This document shows positions 1-8,895 of a DNA stretch of 64,000 bases, piece by piece (position 1 is the stretch's first letter; the number at the start of each line of letters is the position of its first letter). The notes beneath the pieces were generated by a model. The model was not told the DNA's origin. It searched no databases and saw only the letters and a program-made list of their open reading frames with translations. The DNA lies in contig JAHEGN010000004.1 of NCBI GenBank assembly GCA_024645085.1, positions 28,748 through 92,747 of the forward strand, written 5' to 3'. The translations under genes were made by a program, and so were the position numbers. The DNA comes from Rhodobiaceae bacterium. GTDB taxonomy: Bacteria > Pseudomonadota > Alphaproteobacteria > RS24.

Positions 1-1
1 C

Positions 2-808
2 ATTCATGGGGCGATTATTGGCAGCGATGTGGAGCAGGCCAAACGTATTGTGTTTGGCCGCGAAGTCGATGGCGATGTTGAAACTGGTTTGATTGAGCAA
101 GCCCATGGCGGCACATTGTTTCTTGATGATATTTCAAGTTTTCCCTTGGAATTACAAAATACCGTGCTGAAAACCTTGGTGGAGGGCGGCTTTACGCGGG
201 TTGGCGGTACGCAAAAAGTGGCTGTCGACGTAAGGGTTCTGTCGTCTTGTGCCGGTAATGTCGAACAACTAATGGCCGATGGCGTGTTGCGCGAAGACTT
301 GTTCCACCGCTTGAATGTGGTGACCTTGGATGTGCCGGGCCTATCTAAGCGTCGCGATGACATTCCGTTTTTGGTTGAGCACTTCATTAACACCATTGCC
401 GATCAGTTGAATATGGCGCCGCGCAAGGCGGGCCATGATGTGATGGCGGTCCTGCAATCACATAGTTGGCCGGGCAATGTCCGGCAATTGCGTAACTGCA
501 TTGAACATATGATGTTGACGTGTTTGTCGCGCAATAGTGAGCAATTGACGCTTGAACATCTGCCAAATGAGATTTTGTCGGACACAGATGTAAATGAAAA
601 CGCTTCAACCTCGACGCATATTATGTCTTTGCCACTGCGTGAGGCGCGCGAACGTTTCGAGCGAGAATATTTGGTGGCGCAAATAGAACGTTTCAGCGGC
701 AATGTTTCGCGCACGGCGGAGTTCGTCGGCATGGAACGGTCAGCTTTGCATCGCAAGATGAAATCGCTTGGTATTAGTGCGGTTAATCATGCTAAAAGCC
801 ATGTGTAA
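2..808 (+). CDS. ntrX: NtrX-type response regulator, C-terminal part (5' truncated)
   Basis: The frame is open from base 2, so the receiver domain and the front of the AAA+ domain lie outside the window. Visible are the Walker B segment GGTLFLDDI, the REDLFHRLNVV segment, the RRDDIPFLVEHF region and a C-terminal Fis-type helix-turn-helix (NVSRTAEFVGMERSALHRK). This is the back half of a sigma-54-activator-type regulator. The following trkA-trkH-dat-hfq-hflX order is the usual alphaproteobacterial context of NtrX, partner of the NtrY sensor kinase in nitrogen and redox control. Only about ten residues separate FGRE from the Walker B lead-in, so the GAFTGA loop that contacts sigma-54 is not seen, as is known for alphaproteobacterial NtrX. 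Walker B ends in DD rather than the usual DE. NtrC is the alternative, but it would carry GAFTGA. Confidence 0.85.
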   Translation: MHGAIIGSDVEQAKRIVFGREVDGDVETGLIEQAHGGTLFLDDISSFPLELQNTVLKTLVEGGFTRVGGTQKVAVDVRVLSSCAGNVEQLMADGVLREDLFHRLNVVTLDVPGLSKRRDDIPFLVEHFINTIADQLNMAPRKAGHDVMAVLQSHSWPGNVRQLRNCIEHMMLTCLSRNSEQLTLEHLPNEILSDTDVNENASTSTHIMSLPLREARERFEREYLVAQIERFSGNVSRTAEFVGMERSALHRKMKSLGISAVNHAKSHV

Positions 809-828
809 GAGTTACTGAGGAAAATCAG

Positions 829-2196
829 ATGAAAGTCATTGTTTGCGGTGCAGGGCAAGTCGGGTTTGGTATTGCCAGACACTTGGCTGGCGAAGGCAAC
901 GAAGTCACAGTGGTTGACCGTTCAGCACCTTTGATGCAACGCATCACTGACACATTAGATGTGCGGCCGATTTTGGGCCATGGTGGCCATCCTGATGTTC
1001 TCGAGAAAGCCGGCGCGGCGGACGCCGACATTCTGATTGCTGTTACGGCCAGTGATGAGGTGAATATGGTGACCTGTCAGGTTGCCAAAAGCCTGTTTGG
1101 GGTGCGTAAAACCATTGCCCGCGTGCGTGATAGAAATTACCTCATGCCGCGCTGGAAGCAGTTATTTGCCGATGAAAGCATTCCGATTGACGTGATTATT
1201 TCACCCGAAACCGAAGTTGGCGACTCTGTGTTGCGCCGTTTGGCGCTGCCGGGGGCGTTTGATAGCGCCAGTTTCTGCGATGGCAAAGTTCAGATGATTG
1301 GCATCTCGATTGAAGATGATTGCCCGATTGTCGACACGCCGCTGAACCAATTGACCGGACTATTTCCTGACCTGCAAGCCATTGTCGTTGGGGTGCGCCG
1401 TGACGGCGAGATTTATGTGCCTGACTTTGATGACATGCTGCAAGCCGGTGATGAGGCCTATGTGGTGACGGCCAGTGACGACACCGATCGCACATTGAAA
1501 ATTTTTGGTCACCAAGAGGTTGAGGCGCATAAAATTTTGATCATTGGCGGCGGCAATATTGGCTATCAGGTGGCCCGCACGCTTGACCGCCAAGCTGGAT
1601 ATTCTGTCACCCTGATCGAGCAAAACGAAGATCGCGCCCGCGAAGTGGCTGAAAGCCTGTCGCGCTCCATCGTGCTGCAGGGTAGTGGGCTGTCACCTGA
1701 ATTATTGGCAGAGGGTAATGTGCGCAATAGTGATTTGGTGCTCGGCCTGACCAATGACGACCAAGTCAATGTGTTGACCACTATGTTGAGCCTGCAAGAA
1801 GGCTGTCGTCGTGGCATGTGTTTGGTCAATGACACCAGCTTTTTGAGCATTACCGGCCAATTTGGCATGGAAGTGGCGATTAACCCACGCGCCGTGACTG
1901 TGTCGTCGATTTTGGGCCATGTGCGGCGCGGGCGGGTGATGCGCGTGCACGCCGTGGGCGACGGCTCGGCGGAAGTTCTGGAGGCAGAAATTCAAGAGGG
2001 CGCGAAAATGGCCAATAGTAAATTGAGCGATTTGAACCTGCCCGATAGTATTCGCCTCGGCTATGTCCGTCGCGGCAAAGAGCTGCTGAAACCGCGCGGT
2101 GGTCTCGAGTTGCGGGCAGGCGACCACGTTGTGCTGTTTGTTTTAGCCTCGGCTATTGAAGCAGCTGAGAAGCTTGTCGACGCGGAAAAGAAATAA
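829..2196 (+). CDS. trkA: Trk system K+ uptake regulatory protein TrkA
   Basis: Peripheral, nucleotide-binding gating subunit of the Trk potassium transporter, acting on the cytoplasmic face of TrkH. The 455 residues hold two tandem RCK (TrkA-N plus TrkA-C) units. The first Rossmann motif is CGAGQVGFGIA at residues 6-16 and the second is IIGGGNIGYQVA at about 238-249, each followed by a regulatory TrkA-C lobe. The length is normal for the family. GAGGA-like bases (ctgaggaaaatcag) precede the ATG. The gene starts 20 bp after ntrX and 6 bp before trkH, so the two Trk subunits are probably cotranscribed. Confidence 0.97.
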   Translation: MKVIVCGAGQVGFGIARHLAGEGNEVTVVDRSAPLMQRITDTLDVRPILGHGGHPDVLEKAGAADADILIAVTASDEVNMVTCQVAKSLFGVRKTIARVRDRNYLMPRWKQLFADESIPIDVIISPETEVGDSVLRRLALPGAFDSASFCDGKVQMIGISIEDDCPIVDTPLNQLTGLFPDLQAIVVGVRRDGEIYVPDFDDMLQAGDEAYVVTASDDTDRTLKIFGHQEVEAHKILIIGGGNIGYQVARTLDRQAGYSVTLIEQNEDRAREVAESLSRSIVLQGSGLSPELLAEGNVRNSDLVLGLTNDDQVNVLTTMLSLQEGCRRGMCLVNDTSFLSITGQFGMEVAINPRAVTVSSILGHVRRGRVMRVHAVGDGSAEVLEAEIQEGAKMANSKLSDLNLPDSIRLGYVRRGKELLKPRGGLELRAGDHVVLFVLASAIEAAEKLVDAEKK

Positions 2197-2202
2197 TTAC
2201 CG

Positions 2203-3645
2203 ATGCGCTTCGGGGCCATAATTTACATTTTGGGATACGGTGGCGGCATGTTGGCAATAACCATGCTGATGCCTTTGCTGTTATCAATTGGCATGGACAA
2301 TGACGTGCATGCGCGCAATTTCACCATTGGTTTTTTTCTCACCGCTTTTGTTTCCGGCGCGATGATTCTGGTTGGGCGCGCGGCGCGCAAATATCCGGCG
2401 CAAGAAATCGAATTATTCCTCATTATGGTGCTGGTGTGGGCCGCTTTGCCATTATTGGCTAGTGTGCCGTTCACCGGCGCCCTGCAAGTATTTGGATTGA
2501 GTGACGCTTATTTTGAAGCGGTATCGGCTTTGACTACATCAGGCGGGTCTGTGATGAAATATCCTGAATTGGAAGTGGCGCCAATTTTACTGTGGCGGGC
2601 GCTATTGGCCTGGCTTGGCGGTTTATGGATGCTGATTTTCGCGGTCGCAGTTCTGGCGCCATCGGGGATTGGTGGGATTGGTCTTTCAGCCAGCCCGCTT
2701 TTACAATTACACGATAAGGCGTCCCTGTCGTGGCGCCTTGGCCAGCCCTTGCGGTTGATCTTACCAATTTATGCCAGTCTGACGGCCCTCGGTATTGTCG
2801 CAGTTCTAGCAACTGGTGGCGGCGTATTCGACACAATTTGCATCGTATTGTCGGCTATTTCATCAACCGGCTTTGTCACCCATTCCGATGGGGTCACGGC
2901 GCAATTCAACCTCGTGGGACAATTATTTATCGCCATTATCAGCTTCGCTGGCGCCCTAAGCGCACCTGTGCTGGTCGCTCTGGGGGTCGGAAAACGGCTA
3001 CAAAATCTGTCGCGCGATAGTGAATTGCGCGTGTTTATCGCGCTCATTCTGGTTTATGGCGTGATCAGTGCTGCTGTTTTGACCGATGTCGGGCTTGTAG
3101 CGGCGCTCATGCAGGCGATGAGCTTGTTCAGCACCACCGGCTTTGATTTTGTCGGCGAGCAGGCGCTGTTGAGCTGGCCTGTGGTTTGGGTGATGGCGCC
3201 AGCGATTATCGGCGGCATGGCTTTGTCGGCCGCTGGTGGCATGAAAGTGCTGCGCGTTCTGACCATCTCTAAAGGTATTGGCAATGAGTTTGCGCATTTG
3301 GCCTATCCGTCATCTGTGCACCCAATGTCGATAGGTGGCCGCCGTTTGGAAGCGAAAGATTTAATGGCCATTTGGGCCTATGCGGCCGTGTTTCTCATGT
3401 TCCTTGGCGGCGGTATTTTGGTCGTCGGCCTATTGGGCGTGGGGCTAGCCGATAGTTGGCCACTGGTTTTGAGCGCATTGAGCAATAATTTAGCGATTAC
3501 GGGCTATCTCGATATTGCCACGCAATTCGGTTATATGAGTGCTCAATTGCAAATCTTTCTGGCTTTTTTAATGGTTGCCGGTCGGGTTGAACTTTTGATA
3601 TTGATGGTGTTCTTGACGCCATCATTCTGGCGCCATCTGCGCTAA
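2203..3645 (+). CDS. trkH: Potassium transporter TrkH
   Basis: Integral membrane translocation subunit of the Trk K+ uptake system, 480 residues, almost entirely hydrophobic helices. The four pore-loop repeats of the SKT superfamily can be picked out by their filter glycines: ALTTSGGS at about 109-116, AISSTGFVT at about 218-226, LFSTTGFDF at about 308-316, and NNLAITGYLD near 427-436. It sits 6 bp after trkA, the gene for its gating partner. Fifteen bases separate it from the aminotransferase gene that follows, suggesting one transcript with ntrX. Confidence 0.95.
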   Translation: MRFGAIIYILGYGGGMLAITMLMPLLLSIGMDNDVHARNFTIGFFLTAFVSGAMILVGRAARKYPAQEIELFLIMVLVWAALPLLASVPFTGALQVFGLSDAYFEAVSALTTSGGSVMKYPELEVAPILLWRALLAWLGGLWMLIFAVAVLAPSGIGGIGLSASPLLQLHDKASLSWRLGQPLRLILPIYASLTALGIVAVLATGGGVFDTICIVLSAISSTGFVTHSDGVTAQFNLVGQLFIAIISFAGALSAPVLVALGVGKRLQNLSRDSELRVFIALILVYGVISAAVLTDVGLVAALMQAMSLFSTTGFDFVGEQALLSWPVVWVMAPAIIGGMALSAAGGMKVLRVLTISKGIGNEFAHLAYPSSVHPMSIGGRRLEAKDLMAIWAYAAVFLMFLGGGILVVGLLGVGLADSWPLVLSALSNNLAITGYLDIATQFGYMSAQLQIFLAFLMVAGRVELLILMVFLTPSFWRHLR

Positions 3646-3660
3646 GCGAGGAATTCCAAC

Positions 3661-4512
3661 ATGAGCCGCATTGCCTATATTGATGGTCGCTATCAGCCGC
3701 TAAACCAGCCGGCGATTATGGTCGAAGATCGCGGCTATCAATTTTCCGATGGGGTGTATGAAGTATGCGCCATTCGCAATCACCGCATGTTGGATGAAGA
3801 GCGGCATTTAGACCGGCTTGAAAATTCATTAAATGAATTAGCCATGCCCATGCCGGTGAGCCGTGCGGCGTTGAAAATCATCACCCGCGAAGTGGTGCGC
3901 CGCAATCGTGTGCGTGAGGGTTTGGTCTATGTGCAAGTATCGCGCGGCGTGGCCCCTCGCGAACATACATATGCCGCCAATCTGCAACCAGTGTTGGTGG
4001 TCACGGCGCGCCCCATGGCGCCAGAGCGACGCACTCATATTCGTCAAAATGGTATTGAAGTCTTGAGCGTGCCGGATCAGCGTTGGGCGCGTTGTGATAT
4101 TAAATCCATTAGCTTATTGCCCAATGTATTGGCGCGCCAAACCGCCAAATTAGCCGGCAAGCAAGAAGCATGGCAAGTCGGCGCTGATGGCTATGTCACA
4201 GAGGGCGGGGCGACCAATGCTTGGATTGTCGACAGCAAAGGTAAATTGCGCACGCGGCCGGCCAGCAAGGCGATTTTGAACGGTATAGTGCGGCAGGTGT
4301 TATTTGATGTCGCGGCTGAGTTACAGTTAACCGTCGACGAAACACCGTTCACCCTAGATGAAGCGAAAGCTGCAAAAGAGTGCTTCTCAACCGCCTCCAC
4401 AATGGCGGTGTTTCCGGTCATTGCCATTGATGGTGTGCAGATTGGTGATGGTAAACCGGGGCCAGTGGCGACGGCGCTTGGCGCCGCCTATGATGCGGTC
4501 AGCGCCAGTTAG
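3661..4512 (+). CDS. dat: D-amino-acid transaminase (class IV PLP aminotransferase)
   Basis: A fold-type IV PLP enzyme of 283 residues. The Schiff-base lysine is K148 in RCDIKSISLLPN, and the phosphate and cofactor region is EGGATNAWIV from E181. The RWARCDIKS context, with VEDRGYQFSDGVYEV near residues 21-35, resembles bacterial D-alanine transaminases, which interconvert D-alanine and D-glutamate with their keto acids to supply peptidoglycan precursors. It lies between trkH and hfq, where alphaproteobacteria commonly carry this gene. Branched-chain aminotransferase (IlvE) and aminodeoxychorismate lyase are related alternatives, less likely from the DIKSI motif. Confidence 0.88.
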   Translation: MSRIAYIDGRYQPLNQPAIMVEDRGYQFSDGVYEVCAIRNHRMLDEERHLDRLENSLNELAMPMPVSRAALKIITREVVRRNRVREGLVYVQVSRGVAPREHTYAANLQPVLVVTARPMAPERRTHIRQNGIEVLSVPDQRWARCDIKSISLLPNVLARQTAKLAGKQEAWQVGADGYVTEGGATNAWIVDSKGKLRTRPASKAILNGIVRQVLFDVAAELQLTVDETPFTLDEAKAAKECFSTASTMAVFPVIAIDGVQIGDGKPGPVATALGAAYDAVSAS

Positions 4513-4599
4513 GCCTCGTCCGGTTGATTTTCAACAAATGTCACAGTTTGAATAAAAACTCTCATTAGTTGAAAAAACATTAAAATTATCTCGTAAGTT

Positions 4600-4700
4600 G
4601 TATATGATGGTTTTTGAACAAGGCTCACCCATAGGGGGGTGGGGTCAAAAAACCAACAGGCCTATTTGCCCTAAGGCCAAGAATAAACGGGAAAAGCCCA
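4600..4700 (+). promoter_or_regulatory. hfq leader with candidate -10 box
   Basis: The 187 bp between dat and hfq are AT-rich at the start and then G-rich. A possible -10 (TATGAT, 4603-4608) lies 17 bp after a poor -35 (TTAAAA, 4580-4585). The rest of the leader has a GGGGGGTGGGG run and short GGCC complementary arms at about 4660-4680. I assign a promoter only tentatively; hfq could also be read from the upstream operon. Confidence 0.3.
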
Positions 4701-4942
4701 TGTCCAATGAAACACCGAGCTTGGAATCATCCTTTCTTAACCATGTCTGCGAGCAGAAAATGCCGCTTACCATCTTTCTTGTAAATGGCGTGAAGCTGCA
4801 AGGGAGTATTACTTGGGTTGATTCAACTTCTATGTTGTTAAGTCGCGATGGTCATTCGCAATTGGTCTATAAGCATGCTATCTCTACGATTATGCCTAAC
4901 CAGCCTATCGAAGTTTTTGAAGGCTCAGCGACAGAAGACTGA
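4700..4942 (+). CDS. hfq: RNA chaperone Hfq
   Basis: Hexameric Sm-like RNA chaperone that pairs small RNAs with mRNAs. The ATG at 4700 gives 80 residues beginning [14 protein letters not shown], as in other alphaproteobacterial Hfq. The frame extends upstream to a TTG but those residues have no family counterpart. Sm1 is [17 protein letters not shown] and Sm2 is [12 protein letters not shown] (the YKHA proximal-face signature). The acidic tail is short. The stop codon overlaps the beginning of the hflX frame, so the two are likely translationally coupled. Confidence 0.97.
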   Translation: MSNETPSLESSFLNHVCEQKMPLTIFLVNGVKLQGSITWVDSTSMLLSRDGHSQLVYKHAISTIMPNQPIEVFEGSATED

Positions 4943-6270
4943 TCATATTTAGCGACGAACAAAACAAAAAGTCCGCAGCTGCTCTTACCCGAACGCTTAT
5001 CCTGCATCCGGATATTCGCTTCGTCGCGTCAACACGCAGCCCTGAAGCGCGTCTTGATGAGGCGGTTAGTTTGGCGCGCGCTATTGACCTTGATATTTGC
5101 CATGCCGCCGTGCAGCCAGTGCCAAAGCCAAATCCGGCGACGCTATTGGGCGGTGGTCAATTGGAGGCCTGCGCTGCGTTAATCGATGCGCATGAAGTTA
5201 AGCTGGTGATTATCGACACTAATTTGACGCCGGTTCAGCAGCGCAATTTGGAAAAACGGCTGCAGGTCAAAATTCTTGACCGCACCGGTCTTATTCTGGA
5301 GATTTTTGGCGCGCGCGCAGCCACCAGCGAAGGCCGTTTGCAGGTCGAGTTGGCCAATTTAACTTATCAAAAAAGCCGCTTGGTGCGCTCATGGACTCAC
5401 CTTGAGCGGCAACGTGGTGGCACGGGTTTTGTCGGCGGGCCGGGGGAAACCCAAATTGAGGCTGACCGGCGGATGATTCAGACACGTATAACGCGGGTGA
5501 AGAAAAAGCTGGAATCGGTCGTTCGCACGCGTTCGCTGCACCGCAAAGCCCGCGAGCAAGCGCCATGGCCCGTAGTGGCGCTGGTTGGTTATACCAATGC
5601 TGGTAAATCCACCTTATTCAATCGTTTGACCAATTCTGAGGTGATGGCCAAAGATATGCTATTTGCCACGCTGGATCCGACCTTGCGGGCGATTAAACTG
5701 CCCGGTGGGCAGAAAATCATGCTGTCCGATACGGTGGGCTTTGTTTCTGAACTGCCAACCATGTTGGTGGCGGCGTTTCGGGCCACTTTGGAAGAGGTTT
5801 TATCAGCCGATGTGATTGTGCATGTGCGCGATAGTGCTCATGCCGATAGCGAAGCGCAGCGTAAGGATGTCATCGACGTCTTGCACGAATTGGGCGTGTC
5901 TGAGGATACGCAATTTATCGAATTAATGAATAAATCTGATGCTATGGATGAGGCAATGACGGCGGCAGCGCTGGAGCGCATGAAACGCGCTGACGTGCCA
6001 ACCGTTCTGGCTTCAGCTCTTGAGGGATACGGCACAGAGGCTTTGTTGCAGACCATATCAGATATTTTTGAAGCCAAAGCGGCGCGGTTTCGGCTTTCAA
6101 TTAAGTCGGAGCAGGGGGATGTCATGGGCTATCTTCACAGCCACGGCCAAGTTTTGGCGCATAACACCACTGATGACGGCAAACAATATGTTGATGTTCT
6201 GCTTTCCTATGCCAGTAAAGGCCGGTTTGAAAAGAAATTTAACAATAAACTCAAGCTAATAAAAACATAA
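4939..6270 (+). CDS. hflX: GTPase HflX (non-canonical start)
   Basis: Ribosome-binding GTPase that splits or rescues stalled ribosomes. The N-terminal HflX domain holds the LGGGQLEA and [20 protein letters not shown] motifs. The G domain follows with G1 GYTNAGKS, a TLDPT switch, DTVGF (G3) and NKSD (G4). The first ATG, GTG or TTG in frame is a TTG at 5071, which would cut off the first strand of the family fold. The conserved segment [17 protein letters not shown] is encoded upstream from about 4984, and the frame is closed by a TGA at 4918. I place the start at CTG 4939, which overlaps the hfq stop as CTGA; ATC 4942 or ATA 4945 are equally possible. The end of the gene is convergent with mazG, 14 bp away. 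Confidence 0.9.
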   Translation: MIIFSDEQNKKSAAALTRTLILHPDIRFVASTRSPEARLDEAVSLARAIDLDICHAAVQPVPKPNPATLLGGGQLEACAALIDAHEVKLVIIDTNLTPVQQRNLEKRLQVKILDRTGLILEIFGARAATSEGRLQVELANLTYQKSRLVRSWTHLERQRGGTGFVGGPGETQIEADRRMIQTRITRVKKKLESVVRTRSLHRKAREQAPWPVVALVGYTNAGKSTLFNRLTNSEVMAKDMLFATLDPTLRAIKLPGGQKIMLSDTVGFVSELPTMLVAAFRATLEEVLSADVIVHVRDSAHADSEAQRKDVIDVLHELGVSEDTQFIELMNKSDAMDEAMTAAALERMKRADVPTVLASALEGYGTEALLQTISDIFEAKAARFRLSIKSEQGDVMGYLHSHGQVLAHNTTDDGKQYVDVLLSYASKGRFEKKFNNKLKLIKT

Positions 6271-6284
6271 GGTAAAGCGATAAT

Positions 6285-7094
6285 TCAACCAACAATATGT
6301 TTGCTTTCCTGCCAATAGGCCTCCAGCGCTTCTAGCGATAGCGCGTCCATTTTTTCTCCGTTTTCTGCGGCTTTTTGCTCAATATAGCGAAACCGGCGGT
6401 CGAATTTACGATTGGTCGACCGAATGGCGGTTTCGGGATCAAGCTTCAAATGTCGGGCCAAATTAGCCATGACGAATAACATGTCGCCAAATTCATCGGT
6501 TAGCCGTTGCTTGTCTATGGTTTCGGCGCTCATTTCGGCCTTAAATTCCGCCACTTCTTCGTCCAATTTGGCCAGAATAGCCGCCGCCGCCTGCCAATCA
6601 AAACCGACTTGGGCGGCGCGCTTTTGTAATTTCACCGCCCGTGTCAGCCCCGGCAAAGCGTTCGGCACATCGTCCATCAGGCTCGCAGGCTCAGAATTCG
6701 GGGCTTTTTTGGCTCGCTCAGCGGCTTTGAGCGCTTCCCAATTGTCTTGCACTTGGGCTGCGTCGGCAACATGGGTGTCGCTGAACACATGCGGATGGCG
6801 AAACTGCATTTTATCGCTGATGGCATTGGCGACATCATTGAAATCGAATAGGCCTTGTTCCTCGGCCATGCGGGCGTGAAACACCACTTGCAACAGCAAA
6901 TCACCCAATTCCAGCTTCAAATCATCCATGTCGTCGCGCGCAATCGCATCCACCACCTCATAGGCTTCTTCAATGGTGTAGGGGGCAATGGAGGCGAAAT
7001 CCTGCTTTAAATCCCATGGGCAGCCGGTTTCTGGCGTGCGTAAGGCAGCCATGACGGCGCGCAAACGTTCTATCGGGGTTTGTTGATCGGCCAA
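6285..7094 (-). CDS. mazG: Nucleoside triphosphate pyrophosphohydrolase MazG
   Basis: House-cleaning enzyme that hydrolyses (d)NTPs to the monophosphate and pyrophosphate. The 269 residues contain two MazG repeats. The first has GCPWD (24-28), EEAYEVVDAI (42-51) and ELGDLLLQV (62-70); the second carries DEFGDMLFVMANLARHL near 205-221. Glutamates and aspartates of the ExxE-12-ExxD type are intact. The start is a TTG preceded by a good Shine-Dalgarno sequence (GAGGA, about 9 nt away). It faces hflX tail to tail, as in many alphaproteobacteria. Confidence 0.95.
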   Translation of the reverse strand: MADQQTPIERLRAVMAALRTPETGCPWDLKQDFASIAPYTIEEAYEVVDAIARDDMDDLKLELGDLLLQVVFHARMAEEQGLFDFNDVANAISDKMQFRHPHVFSDTHVADAAQVQDNWEALKAAERAKKAPNSEPASLMDDVPNALPGLTRAVKLQKRAAQVGFDWQAAAAILAKLDEEVAEFKAEMSAETIDKQRLTDEFGDMLFVMANLARHLKLDPETAIRSTNRKFDRRFRYIEQKAAENGEKMDALSLEALEAYWQESKHIVG

Positions 7095-7219
7095 TTTATA
7101 TCCTCATCTCGATGCATTATGCCAGAGTTCGTCGCTTAAGGAAGTAGAGAGTGACGGTTCGCGGTGTGGCTGAGTGGCAAGAATTTGACCATGTCGAAAC
7201 TGAGGGTAGGCCTGGTTTT

Positions 7220-7252
7220 GCATAATATAATTATCGCATAATAAATATTATG
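7220..7252. other. AT-rich dyad and direct repeat upstream of mazG
   Basis: In the 176 bp between mazG and the MBL gene, gcataata occurs twice 16 bp apart (7220-7227, 7236-7243). The second copy is part of a perfect dyad, CATAAT-aaat-ATTATG (7237-7252). It sits upstream of mazG and downstream of the MBL stop. It could be an operator or part of a promoter for mazG, or simply AT-rich spacer. Confidence 0.35.
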
Positions 7253-7270
7253 ACAAATAATATATATGTA

Positions 7271-8083
7271 TCAGTCAGGCGTCTCATTAATGAGGATTTC
7301 CATCCCATCATAGGCTGGCCGAATATGTGGCGGTAATTCATCACACAGGCTCTGATAATCCATATCAATATGCAAATTGGTCAAAACCGCCTGCTTTGGT
7401 TTGAAGCGCTCGATGAGCTCCAGCGTTTTGTCCAAATGCAAATGCGTCGGATGCGGGTCGCGGCGCAAAGCGTCGATAATCCAACAATCGAGATTTTCGA
7501 CAGCTGCGGCACTTTCTTCTGGCAAATCAGAAATATCGCTAGAATATGCGACATTGCCAATACGATAGCCGAGACTGTCAATGCGGCCGTGAATTTGGCG
7601 AAATGGCATGGCGGTCAGCGCCGCACCGTCGCCGTTGACGACAATCGGCGCCAAATCGCTGGCAATTGGATGATGTTTTAAAATTGATGGATATTCCGAA
7701 CCGGCCAGTTGCTCAAAACAATAGCCAAAGCGCGATGTCAGCGTCTTGGCGGTCGCCGCATCCATCCACACGTCAATGCGTTGCCGATTGGCGTAAACCA
7801 TGGCTCGCAAGTCATCAATGCCATGCGTCTGGTCAGCATGGTCATGGGTGTATAAAACCGCATTTAACTGGCGCACATTGGCGTCAATTAATTGCTGGCG
7901 CATATCTGGCGAGGTATCAATCAGCACCTGCGTTTGGCCCTTATCGCTGGTTTGCGAGACCAAAAGCGAACAGCGGGTACGGCGGTTTTTCGGGTTCTTG
8001 GGGTCACAAATGCCCCAATCGCCGTGAATGCGCGGCACGCCACCGGACGAACCACTGCCCAGAATGCGAAAAATCTGCGCCAT
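7271..8083 (-). CDS. MBL-fold metallohydrolase, PhnP-like
   Basis: Metallo-beta-lactamase superfamily hydrolase of 270 residues. The N-terminus LGSGSSGGVPRI and the CDPKNPKNRRTRCS segment are typical of the PhnP-like branch. The metal-binding motif is THDHADQTHG (HxHxDQ), with further ligands expected in SSDISD and the late LHID region. Members act as phosphodiesterases, including cyclic phosphate forms, but the substrate here cannot be read from sequence. Its ATG shares one base with the tatD-family stop (TAATG), so the two are translationally coupled. This pairing is common in alphaproteobacteria, usually behind metG, which is absent here. Confidence 0.88.
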   Translation of the reverse strand: MAQIFRILGSGSSGGVPRIHGDWGICDPKNPKNRRTRCSLLVSQTSDKGQTQVLIDTSPDMRQQLIDANVRQLNAVLYTHDHADQTHGIDDLRAMVYANRQRIDVWMDAATAKTLTSRFGYCFEQLAGSEYPSILKHHPIASDLAPIVVNGDGAALTAMPFRQIHGRIDSLGYRIGNVAYSSDISDLPEESAAAVENLDCWIIDALRRDPHPTHLHLDKTLELIERFKPKQAVLTNLHIDMDYQSLCDELPPHIRPAYDGMEILINETPD

Positions 8084-8883
8084 TAACCGGCTCTCTGGTC
8101 AAAGCCGACGCGGTCAGCTTTTGTAAAAAGCGCGAAGAAATTATCGCTGGTCGCCTGCGCCAATTGCGCGACACTGACGCCTTTAAGCTCGGCCAAAGCG
8201 GCCGCCGTATCGGCAACAAAACTTGGCTCATTGCGCTTACCACGATGCGGCACCGGGGCCAAAAACGGCGCATCTGTCTCAATCAGTAGCCGCTCTAGCG
8301 GAATGGTTTCAATGGTCTGGCGCAATTGTTTGGCGCTGTTGAAAGTGGCAATGCCGGATATTGAAATATAGCAGCCCATGGCCAAGGCCCGCTCAGCCAG
8401 TTCGGGGCCAGCGGTAAAACAATGGATCAGGGCCGGATAGGCCCCCTTCCCCATTTCATCTTCCATAATATCGGCAGTGTCTTCATCGGCGTCGCGCGCG
8501 TGCACAATCAATGGCAGGCCAGACAGGCGCGCCGCTTCAATATGAGCGCGAAAATTTCTTTGCTGGGCCGCGCGCGGACTATGTTCATAATAATAATCAA
8601 GGCCGGTTTCGCCAATGCCAATGACTTTCGGATGGCGCGACAGTTCCACTAATTGTGCGGCGCTGGTTTCTGGCTGGCTGCCCGCCTCATGCGGGTGAAT
8701 GCCAATGGTGCAGGCTAGCTCGTCATGCGCTTCAGCAAGGGCGATAATCTGCGCGGCTTCGGTGATTTTGGTTGATATGGTGACCATCATGGCGACTTTA
8801 GCGGCGCGCGCGCGCGCCAAAACTTCGGCCCGGTCGGCGTCGAAGTCCTTGAAATCAAGATGGCAATGGCTATCAACAAACAT
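8083..8883 (-). CDS. TatD family metal-dependent hydrolase
   Basis: TIM-barrel hydrolase of 266 residues related to TatD/YcfH DNases. The HxH metal pair is at the N-terminus (DSHCHLDF, H6 and H8). Other signature segments are IGIHPHEA, GETGLDYYYEHS, LPLIVHARDA, IHCFTAG and ETDAPFLAP. Family members have 3'-5' exonuclease and D-aminoacyl-tRNA deacylase activity. It is followed, with one shared base, by the MBL hydrolase, and lies 12 bp after the SDR gene, so the three probably form an operon. Confidence 0.93.
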   Translation of the reverse strand: MFVDSHCHLDFKDFDADRAEVLARARAAKVAMMVTISTKITEAAQIIALAEAHDELACTIGIHPHEAGSQPETSAAQLVELSRHPKVIGIGETGLDYYYEHSPRAAQQRNFRAHIEAARLSGLPLIVHARDADEDTADIMEDEMGKGAYPALIHCFTAGPELAERALAMGCYISISGIATFNSAKQLRQTIETIPLERLLIETDAPFLAPVPHRGKRNEPSFVADTAAALAELKGVSVAQLAQATSDNFFALFTKADRVGFDQRAG

Positions 8884-8895
8884 GCGCTTAGCCTA

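Noticed and set aside
7666..8289. 207-codon open frame opposite the MBL and TatD genes
   Set aside because: Spans the junction of two well-supported minus-strand genes and has no recognisable domain.
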